A stretch of DNA of 64,000 bases from Marivita lacus (GCF_014637725.1 NZ_BMFC01000001.1:436632-500631); one strand, 5' to 3'; shown: positions 52,194 to 60,847, counted from the first letter of the stretch. Program-made: numbers and translations. Notes: generated by a model from the sequence alone, not told the origin.

Positions 52194-52224
52194 AATTTTC
52201 CTTAGGGGAAAATTTAATTCCCCT
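52194..52224 (+). promoter_or_regulatory. Overlapping palindromic operators before the mgs operon
   Basis: AATTTTCC and GGAAAATT form 8-base arms around TTAGG (52194-52214). AGGGGAA (52204-52210) and TTCCCCT (52218-52224) form a second dyad that shares the middle half-site. The TTTCC...GGAAA pattern resembles what is known for sites of XRE/cupin regulators. It lies about 75 bases before mgsA and 15 after the regulator gene. Confidence 0.6.
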
Positions 52225-52297
52225 TATTGTCGGAGCAATTGGGCGATGCTATCCAATGCCATCGTCTTGAACCCCGACAACGCAAAAGGAACGCGGG

Positions 52298-53227
52298 ATG
52301 TGTGGAATCGTCGGATTATTCCTCAAGGACAGCGCACTTGAACCACGGCTAGGGTCGATGCTGACCGACATGCTGATCACCATGACCGATCGCGGCCCCG
52401 ACAGTGCAGGCATCGCGATATACGGTACGGAAGACCCCGCCATATCCAAGCTTACGGTCCAGTCAGACACACCGGATCAGGCCTTCGCCTCTCTGGAGGC
52501 AGACCTGAGCGCTGAGCTCGGCAGCAAAGTGCACATGCGCCACAAGGACACGCATGCAGTGCTGCACATCCCGCGCGGCCATCTGACTGCCGCCCGCACC
52601 GCACTTGCCGCGATCAATCCGGACATCCGCGTCATGTCCTCGGGCGACACGGTGGAAATCTACAAGGAAGTCGGCCTGCCCAAGGACGTGGCCGACCGGT
52701 TCGACCTGCGCTCCATGTCCGGCACGCACGGCATCGGCCACACCCGCATGGCGACGGAATCGATGGTCACAACGATGGGCGCACACCCGTTCAACACAGG
52801 GCCGGACCAATGCCTTGTCCACAACGGATCGCTGTCCAACCACAACCGCCTGCGCCGCAAGCTGCAACGCGAAGGCATCCACATCGAAACCGAAAACGAC
52901 ACAGAGGTCGGCGCCGCCTATCTCACATGGCGGATGCAGAAAGGTGCGACCTTGGGCGAGGCGCTGGAAAGTTCGCTGAACGATCTGGACGGCTTCTTTA
53001 CCTTCCTCGTCGGCACCAAGGACGGGTTCGGCGTGGTCCGTGACCCCATCGCCTGCAAACCCGCCGTGATGGCCGAAACAGATCAATACGTGGCGTTCGG
53101 ATCGGAATACCGCGCGCTGGTCAATCTGCCGGGCATCGAACAGGCCCGCGTCTGGGAACCGGAACCCGCCACGGTCTATTTCTGGAGCCACGCCAACAGC
53201 TCCGCCCCAACCGAAAAGGCCGCCTGA
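52298..53227 (+). CDS. mgsA: Class II glutamine amidotransferase subunit (MgsA/GlxB)
   Basis: 309 residues with C2 as the N-terminal nucleophile (MCGIVGLF). Other Ntn-amidotransferase marks are TDRGPDSAG, HTRMATES and VHNGSLSNHNRLR, plus the later DLDGFFTFLVGTKDGFGV. It provides ammonia or the glutaminase half to a three-part glutamate-synthase-like enzyme. In methylamine users this is N-methylglutamate synthase subunit A; the Sinorhizobium homolog is GlxB. AAAGGAACGCGGG precedes the ATG. Confidence 0.87.
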   Translation: MCGIVGLFLKDSALEPRLGSMLTDMLITMTDRGPDSAGIAIYGTEDPAISKLTVQSDTPDQAFASLEADLSAELGSKVHMRHKDTHAVLHIPRGHLTAARTALAAINPDIRVMSSGDTVEIYKEVGLPKDVADRFDLRSMSGTHGIGHTRMATESMVTTMGAHPFNTGPDQCLVHNGSLSNHNRLRRKLQREGIHIETENDTEVGAAYLTWRMQKGATLGEALESSLNDLDGFFTFLVGTKDGFGVVRDPIACKPAVMAETDQYVAFGSEYRALVNLPGIEQARVWEPEPATVYFWSHANSSAPTEKAA

Positions 53228-53228
53228 C

Positions 53229-53906
53229 GTGCAGACCATCGACATGGAAACCACCCCCCTGCGCGACCTGAACGCCACGCTTCAGGCGCAGGCCGAGGCA
53301 ACGAACCAGACCGCGTGGGAAATCGTGAACCCCAAGGGCAGCCACGCCATTGCCGTTGGGCTCGATGCAGAGATCGAAGTGACGGTCAAAGGATCAACCG
53401 GCTATTACTGCGGCGGCATGAACAAGCTGGCGACGATCAACGTGCATGGGTCCGTCGGGCCCGGTGTGGCCGAGAACATGATGTCCGGAACGGTCATTAT
53501 CGACGGCGACGCATCGCAATATGCCGGGGCCACCGGCCATGGCGGCACGCTTATCATCAAGGGCAACGCCTCGTCGCGCTGCGGCATCTCGATGAAGGGC
53601 ATCGACATCATCGTGCACGGCAATGTGGGGCACATGTCCGCCTTCATGGCGCAGTCGGGCAATCTGGTCGTTTGCGGCGATGCGGGTGATGCTCTGGGCG
53701 ACTCGATCTACGAGGCGCGACTTTTCGTGCGCGGATCGGTCAAATCTCTGGGTGCCGACTGCATCGAAAAGGAAATGCGCCCCGAACACGTCGCTTTGCT
53801 GACCGATCTTCTCGAACGCGGCGGCTGTGACGCGAAACCCGAAGAGTTCAAGCGCTATGGCTCGGCCCGGCAGCTTTACAACTTCAACATCGACAACGCG
53901 TATTGA
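53229..53906 (+). CDS. mgsB: GltB3-like subunit (MgsB/GlxC)
   Basis: 225 residues from GTG 53229, one base after mgsA ends. An ATG five codons later is an alternative. It forms the right-handed beta-helix of the C-terminal part of glutamate synthase (GXGXG repeats): GMNKLATINVHGSVGPGVAENMMSGTVIIDGD, GNASSRCGISMKGIDIIVHG. Structural partner for mgsA and mgsC in NMG synthase or in the related Glx enzyme. Confidence 0.87.
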   Translation: MQTIDMETTPLRDLNATLQAQAEATNQTAWEIVNPKGSHAIAVGLDAEIEVTVKGSTGYYCGGMNKLATINVHGSVGPGVAENMMSGTVIIDGDASQYAGATGHGGTLIIKGNASSRCGISMKGIDIIVHGNVGHMSAFMAQSGNLVVCGDAGDALGDSIYEARLFVRGSVKSLGADCIEKEMRPEHVALLTDLLERGGCDAKPEEFKRYGSARQLYNFNIDNAY

Positions 53907-53917
53907 GGGCCGGACAG

Positions 53918-55261
53918 ATGAAAGACGACCACACCAGCGCCCCGCGCACGGTTCCGATCCAGTCGGCCACCTTTTCAAATCCGGTGAACGCCGAGATCCG
54001 GCGCGCAGCGGCCACCGGCATCTACGACATTCGCGGTGGCGGTGCGAAGCGCAAGCTTCCGCATTTCGACGACCTGCTGTTTCTCGGCGCATCGATCTCG
54101 CGCTACCCGCTCGAAGGCTACCGGGAAGCGTGCGACACCTCCGTCACCCTTGGGACCCGCTATGCCAAGAACCCAATCACGCTGGACATTCCCATCACCA
54201 TCGCGGGCATGTCCTTTGGCGCGCTGTCAGGTGCCGCGAAAGAGGCTCTGGGCCGGGGCGCGACGCTGGCGGGCACCTCCACCACCACAGGCGACGGCGG
54301 CATGACCCCAGAGGAACGCGGCCACTCGAAAACTCTGGTCTACCAATACCTGCCCTCGCGATACGGCATGAACCCCGACGATCTGCGCAGGGCCGATGCC
54401 ATCGAAGTCGTCGTCGGGCAAGGCGCGAAGCCCGGTGGTGGCGGCATGCTGTTGGGTCAAAAGATCACCGACCGTGTCGCCAATATGCGCAACCTTCCCA
54501 AGGGGATCGATCAGCGCTCTGCCTGCCGTCACCCCGACTGGACCGGGCCGGACGACCTCGAGATCAAGATCCTCGAACTGCGCGAAATCACCGGCTGGCG
54601 AGTCCCGATCTACATCAAGATCGGCGGCGCACGCCCCTATTTCGACACCACGCTGGCGGTCAAGGCCGGCGCGGATGTTGTCGTGCTCGACGGGATGCAG
54701 GGCGGCACGGCAGCGACGCAGGATGTGTTTATCGAACATGTCGGCATGCCGACGCTCGCCTGTATCCGCGAAGCCGTGCGCGCTTTGGAAGATTTGGGGA
54801 TGCACCGCGAGGTGCAGCTGATCGTTTCAGGCGGGATTCGGACTGGCGCGGATGTGGCGAAATGCATGGCGCTTGGTGCCGATGCGGTGTCCATCGGCAC
54901 CGCAGCCCTGATCGCTTTGGGCGACAACGATCCGAAATGGGAAGACGAGTACCAGAAGCTGGGCACCACTGCCGGGGCCTATGACGATTGGCACGAGGGC
55001 AATGACCCCGCGGGCATCAGCACCCAGAACCCGGAACTGGCGACACGGCTGGACTCGGTCGAAGGCGGGCGGCGATTGCGCAACTACCTCAAGGTGATGG
55101 CGCTGGAGGCCCAGACCATCGCGCGAGCCTGCGGCAAGAACAAGCTGCACAACCTCGAGCCGGAGGATCTCTGCGCGCTGACGATGGAGGCCGCCGCGAT
55201 GGCCAAGGTGCCGCTGGCCGGAACCGACTGGTGGCCCGGCAAGCCGGGCACAACATTCTGA
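53918..55261 (+). CDS. mgsC: FMN-binding glutamate-synthase-like subunit (MgsC/GlxD)
   Basis: 447 residues from the ATG at 53918. TIM-barrel FMN domain of the GltB2 type: ITIAGMSFGALSGAAKEALGRGA, TSTTTGDGGMTPEERGHSK, VYIKIGGARPYFDTTLAVKAGADVVVLDGMQGGT (the substrate loop) and VSGGIRTGADVAKCMALGADAVSIG. It carries the synthase chemistry, joining an amine and 2-oxoglutarate. Followed by a terminator and then gmaS. Confidence 0.88.
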   Translation: MKDDHTSAPRTVPIQSATFSNPVNAEIRRAAATGIYDIRGGGAKRKLPHFDDLLFLGASISRYPLEGYREACDTSVTLGTRYAKNPITLDIPITIAGMSFGALSGAAKEALGRGATLAGTSTTTGDGGMTPEERGHSKTLVYQYLPSRYGMNPDDLRRADAIEVVVGQGAKPGGGGMLLGQKITDRVANMRNLPKGIDQRSACRHPDWTGPDDLEIKILELREITGWRVPIYIKIGGARPYFDTTLAVKAGADVVVLDGMQGGTAATQDVFIEHVGMPTLACIREAVRALEDLGMHREVQLIVSGGIRTGADVAKCMALGADAVSIGTAALIALGDNDPKWEDEYQKLGTTAGAYDDWHEGNDPAGISTQNPELATRLDSVEGGRRLRNYLKVMALEAQTIARACGKNKLHNLEPEDLCALTMEAAAMAKVPLAGTDWWPGKPGTTF

Positions 55262-55270
55262 CAAGGACAC

Positions 55271-55300
55271 AAAGGCGCGGCGCACAGGCTGCGCCTTTTT
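55271..55300 (+). terminator. Terminator-like hairpin between mgsC and gmaS
   Basis: AAAGGCGC (55271-55278) pairs with GCGCCTTT (55291-55298), and the run of T extends to 55300. It lies 10 bases after mgsC and 34 before gmaS, so it could reduce gmaS expression from the mgs promoter or act as an attenuator. Confidence 0.8.
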
Positions 55301-55333
55301 CACTGGGTTGACTGACAACGGGGAACTGACTGC

Positions 55334-56662
55334 ATGACCACGGATCTCGCCACATTCGCCTCGGACAAGGGCATCAAGTATTTCATGATTTCGTTTACCG
55401 ATCTGTTCGGTGGGCAACGTGCCAAGCTGGTTCCGGCACAGGCGATTGCCGACATGCAGAAAGATGGCGCGGGCTTTGCGGGCTTTGCAACATGGCTCGA
55501 CATGACGCCGGCGCATCCCGACATGCTGGCGGTACCCGATCCGTCCTCGGTCATTCAATTACCCTGGAAGCCCGAGGTTGCCTGGGTGGCATCCACCTGC
55601 GTCATGGAGGGCGAAGACGTGGCCCAGGCCCCGCGCAACGTGCTGCGGCGGCTGATCAAAGAGGCGGCGGGCGAAGGTCTACACGTCAAAACCGGGGTCG
55701 AGGCCGAGTTCTTCCTGCTCACCCCCGAAGGCGACCAGATCAGCGACCCGTTCGATACGTCCGAGAAGCCCTGTTATGACCAACAGGCCGTCATGCGCCG
55801 CTACGACGTGGTGCGCGAGGTCTGCGATTACATGCTTGATCTGGGTTGGGGACCCTACCAGAACGACCATGAAGACGCGAACGGCCAGTTCGAGATGAAT
55901 TGGGATTTCGACGACGCCTTGCGGACCGCCGACAAACACTCCTTCTTCAAGTTCATGGTCAAATCCGTGGCCGAGAAACACGGCTTTCGCGCCACCTTCA
56001 TGCCCAAGCCTGTCGAGGGGCTGACCGGCAATGGATGCCATGCTCATATTTCCGTTTGGGACGCGCCGGGCGACAAGGCCAAGACCAACGTGTTCGCAGG
56101 CGATGGCGACGGCCAGACCGGCGAGGTGGGTCTTTCGGAGCGCGGCAAGCATTTTCTTGGCGGGATCATGAAACACGCCAGTGCCTTGGCTGCAATCACC
56201 AACCCGACAGTGAACAGCTACAAGCGCATCAACGCACCGCGCACCATCTCGGGGGCGACATGGGCGCCCAACACCGTCACATGGACCGGCAACAACCGCA
56301 CGCACATGGTCCGCGTTCCCGGACCGGGGCGGTTCGAGCTGCGGCTTGCGGATGGGGCGGCGAATCCCTATCTTTTACAAGCGGTTATCATTGCGGCGGG
56401 TCTGTCGGGTATTCGCTCCAAGGCCGATCCGGGCAAGCGTCATGACATTGACATGTACGCAGAGGGACACAAGGTCCGGGGCGCGCCGCAACTGCCGCTC
56501 AACATGCTGGACGCCTTGCGGGCCTATGACAAGGACAAGGAACTGAAGGCTGCAATGGGCGAGGAATTCTCGTCCGCGTTTCTGAACCTCAAGATGCAGG
56601 AGTGGAATTCCTACGTGTCGCACTTCACCCAATGGGAAAAGGACAACACGCTGGACATCTGA
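55334..56662 (+). CDS. gmaS: Type III glutamine synthetase family: gamma-glutamylmethylamide synthetase (GmaS) or GlnT
   Basis: 442 residues. Glutamine-synthetase motifs are ISFTDLFGGQRAKLVP, VEAEFFLLTPEGD, the catalytic NGCHAHISVWD and NRTHMVRVPGPGRFELRLADGAANPYLL. GmaS and GlnT are very close and I cannot tell them apart by sight. The adjoining mgs set and the sox/mgd-like operon favour GmaS, which joins methylamine to glutamate. It has no adenylylation-site tyrosine pattern of GlnA and so is not the housekeeping enzyme. Confidence 0.88.
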   Translation: MTTDLATFASDKGIKYFMISFTDLFGGQRAKLVPAQAIADMQKDGAGFAGFATWLDMTPAHPDMLAVPDPSSVIQLPWKPEVAWVASTCVMEGEDVAQAPRNVLRRLIKEAAGEGLHVKTGVEAEFFLLTPEGDQISDPFDTSEKPCYDQQAVMRRYDVVREVCDYMLDLGWGPYQNDHEDANGQFEMNWDFDDALRTADKHSFFKFMVKSVAEKHGFRATFMPKPVEGLTGNGCHAHISVWDAPGDKAKTNVFAGDGDGQTGEVGLSERGKHFLGGIMKHASALAAITNPTVNSYKRINAPRTISGATWAPNTVTWTGNNRTHMVRVPGPGRFELRLADGAANPYLLQAVIIAAGLSGIRSKADPGKRHDIDMYAEGHKVRGAPQLPLNMLDALRAYDKDKELKAAMGEEFSSAFLNLKMQEWNSYVSHFTQWEKDNTLDI

Positions 56663-56670
56663 GTTTCGGC

Positions 56671-56694
56671 TTGCCGAATTCTGGAATTCGGGCA
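56671..56694. repeat. Inverted repeat CCGAATTC-TG-GAATTCGG behind gmaS
   Basis: Perfect 8-base arms (56674-56681, 56684-56691), extended by TTG and GCA with one extra base. It lies between gmaS and the SnoaL-like gene. The 11-mer TTGCCGAATTC of its left arm also occurs on the minus strand at 41826-41836 ahead of soxB, and near-copies occur at 57776 and 57815. Confidence 0.7.
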
Positions 56695-56733
56695 TGGTGC
56701 GAGGAAATGCACACGATTGCAAAAAGGCCTCTC

Positions 56734-57732
56734 ATGTCCGGTTTCCAACCCGAGAAACAGCTCGTTCGTGATTATTATGCCGCGTTATCAGAGGCTTCAC
56801 CTGAAGACACGGCTGAAGTAATGCAGCGGTTCTGTCACCCTGACCTTATCTGGCGCGGCTATCACCCAGTGGGCCTCTTGACCGGTCCCAAGGCTGTTGC
56901 GACCCAGTTCTGGCACCCCGTCAAGACGGCGTTGACGTCTTTACAACGGCGCACAGACCTGTTCTTTGCGGGGCGCAACCACATGGCCGACGATGGCGCG
57001 GTCTGGGTGGCGTCGATGGGTCACCTGATGGGGCTTTTCGATGCGCCACTGTGGGGTGTGCGGCCAAATCGCAAGATCGGGATGTTGAGATACGGCGCCT
57101 TTCACAAGGTTCTCGACGGGAAAATCATTGAAGAGGCGATGTATTTTGACCTGCCTCACTTGATGACGCAGGCCGGGCAAAACCCGTTTGGGCCTCAAAC
57201 CGGCGCGCATCTGGTGCAACCCGGACCGGTGACGCATGAGGGGCTGTTGTATCATGACGCGCCCGAAGCCGAAGGCGCGGCGACCCTGCACGCGATCAAC
57301 GCGATGGTCGGCGATCTGGGCGACTGGAACCTTGGTTTGCCGCTGGTCGAAGAGCTGCGCCGCACGTGGCACGAAAACATGATCTGGTGGGGACCGGCAG
57401 GTATCGGCGCAACATATACCATTCCGAGATATGCCGAACAGCATTCTGCACCGTTCCGCGCCAGCTTTGCCAACCGGTCAAAAAGTGGCCACCTGTGCCG
57501 AATGGCAGAGGGGGATTTCGGCGGATTCTTTGGCTGGCCCAACTTCACCGCCGAATTCACCGGCGGGTTCATGGGCATGCCCGCGACGGGCAAACGGGTG
57601 GAATTCAGGGTGATCGACTTCTACCGACGCGAGGGGGACAAGCTGGCCGAGAACTGGATCTTCATCGACCTGCTGCACCTCTGGGCACAGCAGGGCGTCG
57701 ATTTGCTGGACCGTACAAATCGTATTGGCTGA
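56734..57732 (+). CDS. Protein with two SnoaL-like (NTF2-fold) domains
   Basis: 332 residues from the ATG at 56734 behind AAGG. The first NTF2-like half is about 10-140 (LVRDYYAALSEASPEDTAEVMQRFCHPDLIWRG, FHKVLDGKIIEEAMYFD). The second is about 190-325 (RRTWHENMIWWGPAGIGATYTIPRY, GFMGMPATGKRVEFRVIDFYRREGDKLAENWIFIDLLHLW). SnoaL-like ester cyclases and related proteins act on small molecules. The position after gmaS suggests a role with that pathway, but no activity can be named. An AT-rich hairpin ends it. Confidence 0.78.
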   Translation: MSGFQPEKQLVRDYYAALSEASPEDTAEVMQRFCHPDLIWRGYHPVGLLTGPKAVATQFWHPVKTALTSLQRRTDLFFAGRNHMADDGAVWVASMGHLMGLFDAPLWGVRPNRKIGMLRYGAFHKVLDGKIIEEAMYFDLPHLMTQAGQNPFGPQTGAHLVQPGPVTHEGLLYHDAPEAEGAATLHAINAMVGDLGDWNLGLPLVEELRRTWHENMIWWGPAGIGATYTIPRYAEQHSAPFRASFANRSKSGHLCRMAEGDFGGFFGWPNFTAEFTGGFMGMPATGKRVEFRVIDFYRREGDKLAENWIFIDLLHLWAQQGVDLLDRTNRIG

Positions 57733-57788
57733 TCGTACGGTTCGGATCGGCAATGCAACTCGCGCGCGGCAAGTCTGCCGAATTCAAG

Positions 57789-57810
57789 AATTTTACTGCT
57801 TGGTAAAATT
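57789..57810. terminator. AT-rich bidirectional hairpin between convergent genes
   Basis: AATTTTAC (57789-57796) and GTAAAATT (57803-57810) pair perfectly around TGCTTG. It ends 2 bases before the stop of the minus-strand gene, and the TTT of the right flank gives a short T-run on the plus strand. Confidence 0.6.
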
Positions 57811-57812
57811 TC

Positions 57813-58376
57813 TCAATTGCCGAAATTCGAGAGTGCATCAAAGTCGATCCGCTCCATCGCTTCCATGAGAACGGCCTCGTCATTGCCGTCGATGGTGATG
57901 AGGATACGGTTGTTGACCATGGCCATCGCCTGACCATCGTTCAGAGCCACCCGCTGACGGCCGACACGTTCGACCTTCATGCCCATGGCGGCAGCATTGG
58001 CCACCATCGCACCCATGCTCGCAACCATCGCGTTGTCGGCCATCATGGTGATCGAATAGCTCTGCGACCGGTCAGGGGCGATATACTCTGCACTTGCCCT
58101 CATGCCGCCACCCATCATGGCCATACCCGCCTGCCCTTCTGTGTCGACCTCGCGGGTCCAGCCATCGGGGGCTTCGGGCAGAAATTGCTGGAATGCCTCG
58201 GTGCGCAGGCCCATCAGTTTCTGGCGTGCGAAATCAAGCTCTTCGAGCGCGTAGGTCACGTCGCCCTCGTTGTAGGCGTCGATGGCTGCCTGAAGCGTGT
58301 CGGTGATTTCATCGGCCTGCGCCGAAAGCGGCAAGGACAGCGCCGCGACAAACGTCAAAGTCGTAAATCTGAACAT
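57813..58376 (-). CDS. Exported protein of unknown function, methionine/alanine-rich
   Basis: 187 residues with a signal peptide (MFRFTTLTFVAALSLPLSAQA). A helical segment follows (AAIDAYNEGDVTYALEELDFARQKLMGL), then a methionine-rich stretch (GQAGMAMMGGGMRA, MVASMGAMVANAAAMGM) and a C-terminal part ILITIDGNDEAVLMEAMERIDF. Methionines could bind copper, but this is speculation. TAAGGAG precedes the ATG. It is divergent from the telA-type operon. Confidence 0.7.
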   Translation of the reverse strand: MFRFTTLTFVAALSLPLSAQADEITDTLQAAIDAYNEGDVTYALEELDFARQKLMGLRTEAFQQFLPEAPDGWTREVDTEGQAGMAMMGGGMRASAEYIAPDRSQSYSITMMADNAMVASMGAMVANAAAMGMKVERVGRQRVALNDGQAMAMVNNRILITIDGNDEAVLMEAMERIDFDALSNFGN

Positions 58377-58554
58377 TTCAAAATCTCCTTATAAAGATGG
58401 TCTACACGTGGTGAAGGGCCAAGCCCGGAACACCTTTAAGCGCGATCTGTGCTTCCCTTTCAACCGGGGTTTTGCGATTGTTTCACCAAGCCCGCCGTGA
58501 CCCGGCGCGGATATCCCATGTTTCAGACCGAACAAATTGACCGGAGAGTTTTAA

Positions 58555-59631
58555 ATGGCTGATTTTGACACGCAGGTCCGCGAAAGCCAGGCGCAGGTGG
58601 CCGAAGCACAGGCCAAGATCGCGGAGCTGACAGGCCGGATCGAAACCGCCCGGAGCAAGATGAAAACGGGCGATGACATCACCTTCGACATCGAGAACGC
58701 AACGCTTGATGACGTGCACGCCCATACGGATGTGATGAACGCGAATATCGCGGAACTGATCATGGGTCTGGATGATGTGACCTCGGCGTTTTCCAAGGAT
58801 TTCGACGAGATGCGATCGAAGACCGGCTGGGAAAGCTTTGTCGGCATCTTTTCCAAGGGCAAATCGGAATCGATGCGGCAGGAGCGGATGAAGACCGCCT
58901 CCATCGACGACAAGCTTCAGGATCTGATCGCCAAGTCCGACGTGATCGTGACGCTGTTGCAGGGGCAATTGAACCTGCTCAACGAACAGAAGGACAAGGT
59001 CGAGGTGAACCTGTCGGAAACGCTGGACGAGCGCGAGGCGACGGTGGGTGAGCTTGAATCCGTGCGGGCCGAGATCCTGACGATGGACCCGAAGATCATC
59101 GAGTTGGAGAACAAGATCAGCGTCGAACAGGACGCCGCCACACGCACCAAGCTGGAGACCGAACTGGCCGAATTGAACGCCGCCTACAACGCGATGGTGC
59201 AGGACGAGCAGGTCAAGCTGGCCAAGTCACAGACGCTTGAGCGGTATATCGAGAAGGGCAAGACCTGGATTGACTCGCTTCAGAACCAGGCGGCGACGCA
59301 GATGGTGCTGATCAACAAGCTTCAGACCGACACGAAGCAGCGGGTTGTTCTGTACGATGCCTTGTCCAAGTCGCTTAAAACGGCGCAGCAGCAGGACGTG
59401 GCGCACCGGATCAACGAGATCGGCGTGAAGACCGATCAGGAGGCGCAATCGGCCATGGCCGGGATCGGCGCCGCGACCAACCAGCGGATGGCCGACATGC
59501 TGGAGAGCCACGAGGACCACATGGTCTTCGCCCGCGAGGTGCTGGAGGCCAAGGCCAAGGCGGATGAACGCTTTGCCCGCAGGTTCCAAGCGATCGTCGA
59601 GAAACATGACAAGAACCAGTATGGGGCATGA
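58555..59631 (+). CDS. Toxic anion resistance protein, TelA family
   Basis: 358 residues, nearly all alpha-helical with long coiled coils (DFDTQVRESQAQVAEAQAKIAEL; EVNLSETLDEREATVGELESVRAEIL). It matches TelA (PF05816) in the region SDVIVTLLQGQLNLLNEQKDKVEVNL and later ENQAA-like QNQAATQMVLINKLQTDTKQRVVLYDALSKSLK. No signal or membrane segment, so cytosolic. TelA is linked to tellurite and colicin resistance and other stresses, but its mechanism is unknown. ATGA overlap with the next gene. Confidence 0.85.
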   Translation: MADFDTQVRESQAQVAEAQAKIAELTGRIETARSKMKTGDDITFDIENATLDDVHAHTDVMNANIAELIMGLDDVTSAFSKDFDEMRSKTGWESFVGIFSKGKSESMRQERMKTASIDDKLQDLIAKSDVIVTLLQGQLNLLNEQKDKVEVNLSETLDEREATVGELESVRAEILTMDPKIIELENKISVEQDAATRTKLETELAELNAAYNAMVQDEQVKLAKSQTLERYIEKGKTWIDSLQNQAATQMVLINKLQTDTKQRVVLYDALSKSLKTAQQQDVAHRINEIGVKTDQEAQSAMAGIGAATNQRMADMLESHEDHMVFAREVLEAKAKADERFARRFQAIVEKHDKNQYGA

Positions 59632-60743
59632 CCACCGCGTCCAGTGATCACCGGGGGCTGCCTGACACCCAGGCCAGCCGTCGGTATTTTGCCAAGTTCG
59701 ACAGAATCCTGACCCATCTGGGCCGGGTGGCCGCGATGCTGCATGTGGAAAAGCGGCTGACCAAGACCGAGGTCGAGGTGCTGAGCCGGTATGTGATCGC
59801 GCTGAACCTGACGTTCCGGGCGCTGTCGATGAAGTACCTGCTGGTCGGGCGCGATACCGGGCAGTTTTTTGGATCGCTCACGATGGACGTGAAGGACAGC
59901 GGGTTTCCGACAACGACCGAATTGCTTGTCATGGCGAACGATGCCGCGCAGGCGGAGCAGCATTTGCGGTCGATGCCTTCGGTCGATGCGCTCAAGGACC
60001 GGATGGTGGCCGAGATCATCGGCGATCAGGCGATCCCGACACGGCTGCAATTCACCCTGAGCCAGCGGCTGTATTACGAGGAACTGGCGCGCGGCAAGCT
60101 GTTCTGGGCGCGCAACGATCCGCAATGCCTGTGGTTGTCGGGGGACGCGCGGCGGCGGTATTTGCTGCACTGGGGGGTCTATGACAGCCAGGTGAACCTG
60201 CCGGTGATCTACCTGATGGAGGTCGAGGACAGCGGGCGGGATGCCTTGCCCAAGGACGACCGGCGCTGGCCCGAAGCGCAGGCGCATCTGATGGCGCAGT
60301 CTCTGGGCGGTTTGAAATTGCTGACCATTGCCCAAGGGTTCGACGAGACCTTCGACGATCTGCACCCCAAGCGGCTGCGGCGGTTTCACATAGGGCCGAT
60401 GTATTCGCAATCCTTCACGCAGCAATCCGGGCCAATCCATGACGTGCTGGAACAGGCGCGCGCGCCCGAGGGGCAGGATTGGGCCTTGGCCTGGACGCTG
60501 GAAGATCTGGAAAGCGAACGGGTGCGGCAGGAGAAATCGGGCTGGTTTTCCAAGGTGGACCGCGAGGTGTTTGCGCTCGATCCGTTTGCCGGGCGCGGTG
60601 CGGAAACGGGTACCACGGCGACCGAGCGCATGGTGATCCTGCCGGAGCGTCCGTTTCAGGCCTTGGCGGAATTGAACCCCCCGGGCTTTGCCACTGTGCG
60701 CAAGTTCGTGGTGAACGATGCGGGGCGGGTGTTGAGTTATTGA
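59628..60743 (+). CDS. Unknown 371-residue protein of the telA-type operon
   Basis: Translationally coupled to telA by ATGA. I recognise no domain. The N-terminus (SRRYFAKFDRILTHLGRVAAML) is helical, and the later LHWGVYDSQVNLPVIYLMEVEDSGRD, RRFHIGPMYSQSF and ERMVILPERPFQALAEL look like a mixed alpha/beta enzyme or scaffold. No signal or membrane segment. The gene lies between TelA and the AAA ATPase and probably works with them. Confidence 0.7.
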   Translation: MTTASSDHRGLPDTQASRRYFAKFDRILTHLGRVAAMLHVEKRLTKTEVEVLSRYVIALNLTFRALSMKYLLVGRDTGQFFGSLTMDVKDSGFPTTTELLVMANDAAQAEQHLRSMPSVDALKDRMVAEIIGDQAIPTRLQFTLSQRLYYEELARGKLFWARNDPQCLWLSGDARRRYLLHWGVYDSQVNLPVIYLMEVEDSGRDALPKDDRRWPEAQAHLMAQSLGGLKLLTIAQGFDETFDDLHPKRLRRFHIGPMYSQSFTQQSGPIHDVLEQARAPEGQDWALAWTLEDLESERVRQEKSGWFSKVDREVFALDPFAGRGAETGTTATERMVILPERPFQALAELNPPGFATVRKFVVNDAGRVLSY

Positions 60744-60748
60744 CGGGG

Positions 60749-60768
60749 GGCCGGGCTGAAGCCCGGCC
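60749..60768. repeat. Hairpin GGCCGGGC-TGAA-GCCCGGCC, copy 2
   Basis: Eight-base arms (60749-60756, 60761-60768), the same as in the hairpin at 39397-39418. It is followed by a GAGTATTTTTGACAAGAAG stretch of the Roseobacter spacer type before the AAA gene. Confidence 0.7.
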
Positions 60769-60847
60769 TTCGCGGTGTTTCGGATGTTGCGAGAACGGCG
60801 AGCGGATTTGTGAGTATTTTTGACAAGAAGAAGCAGGGGATGCGCCC

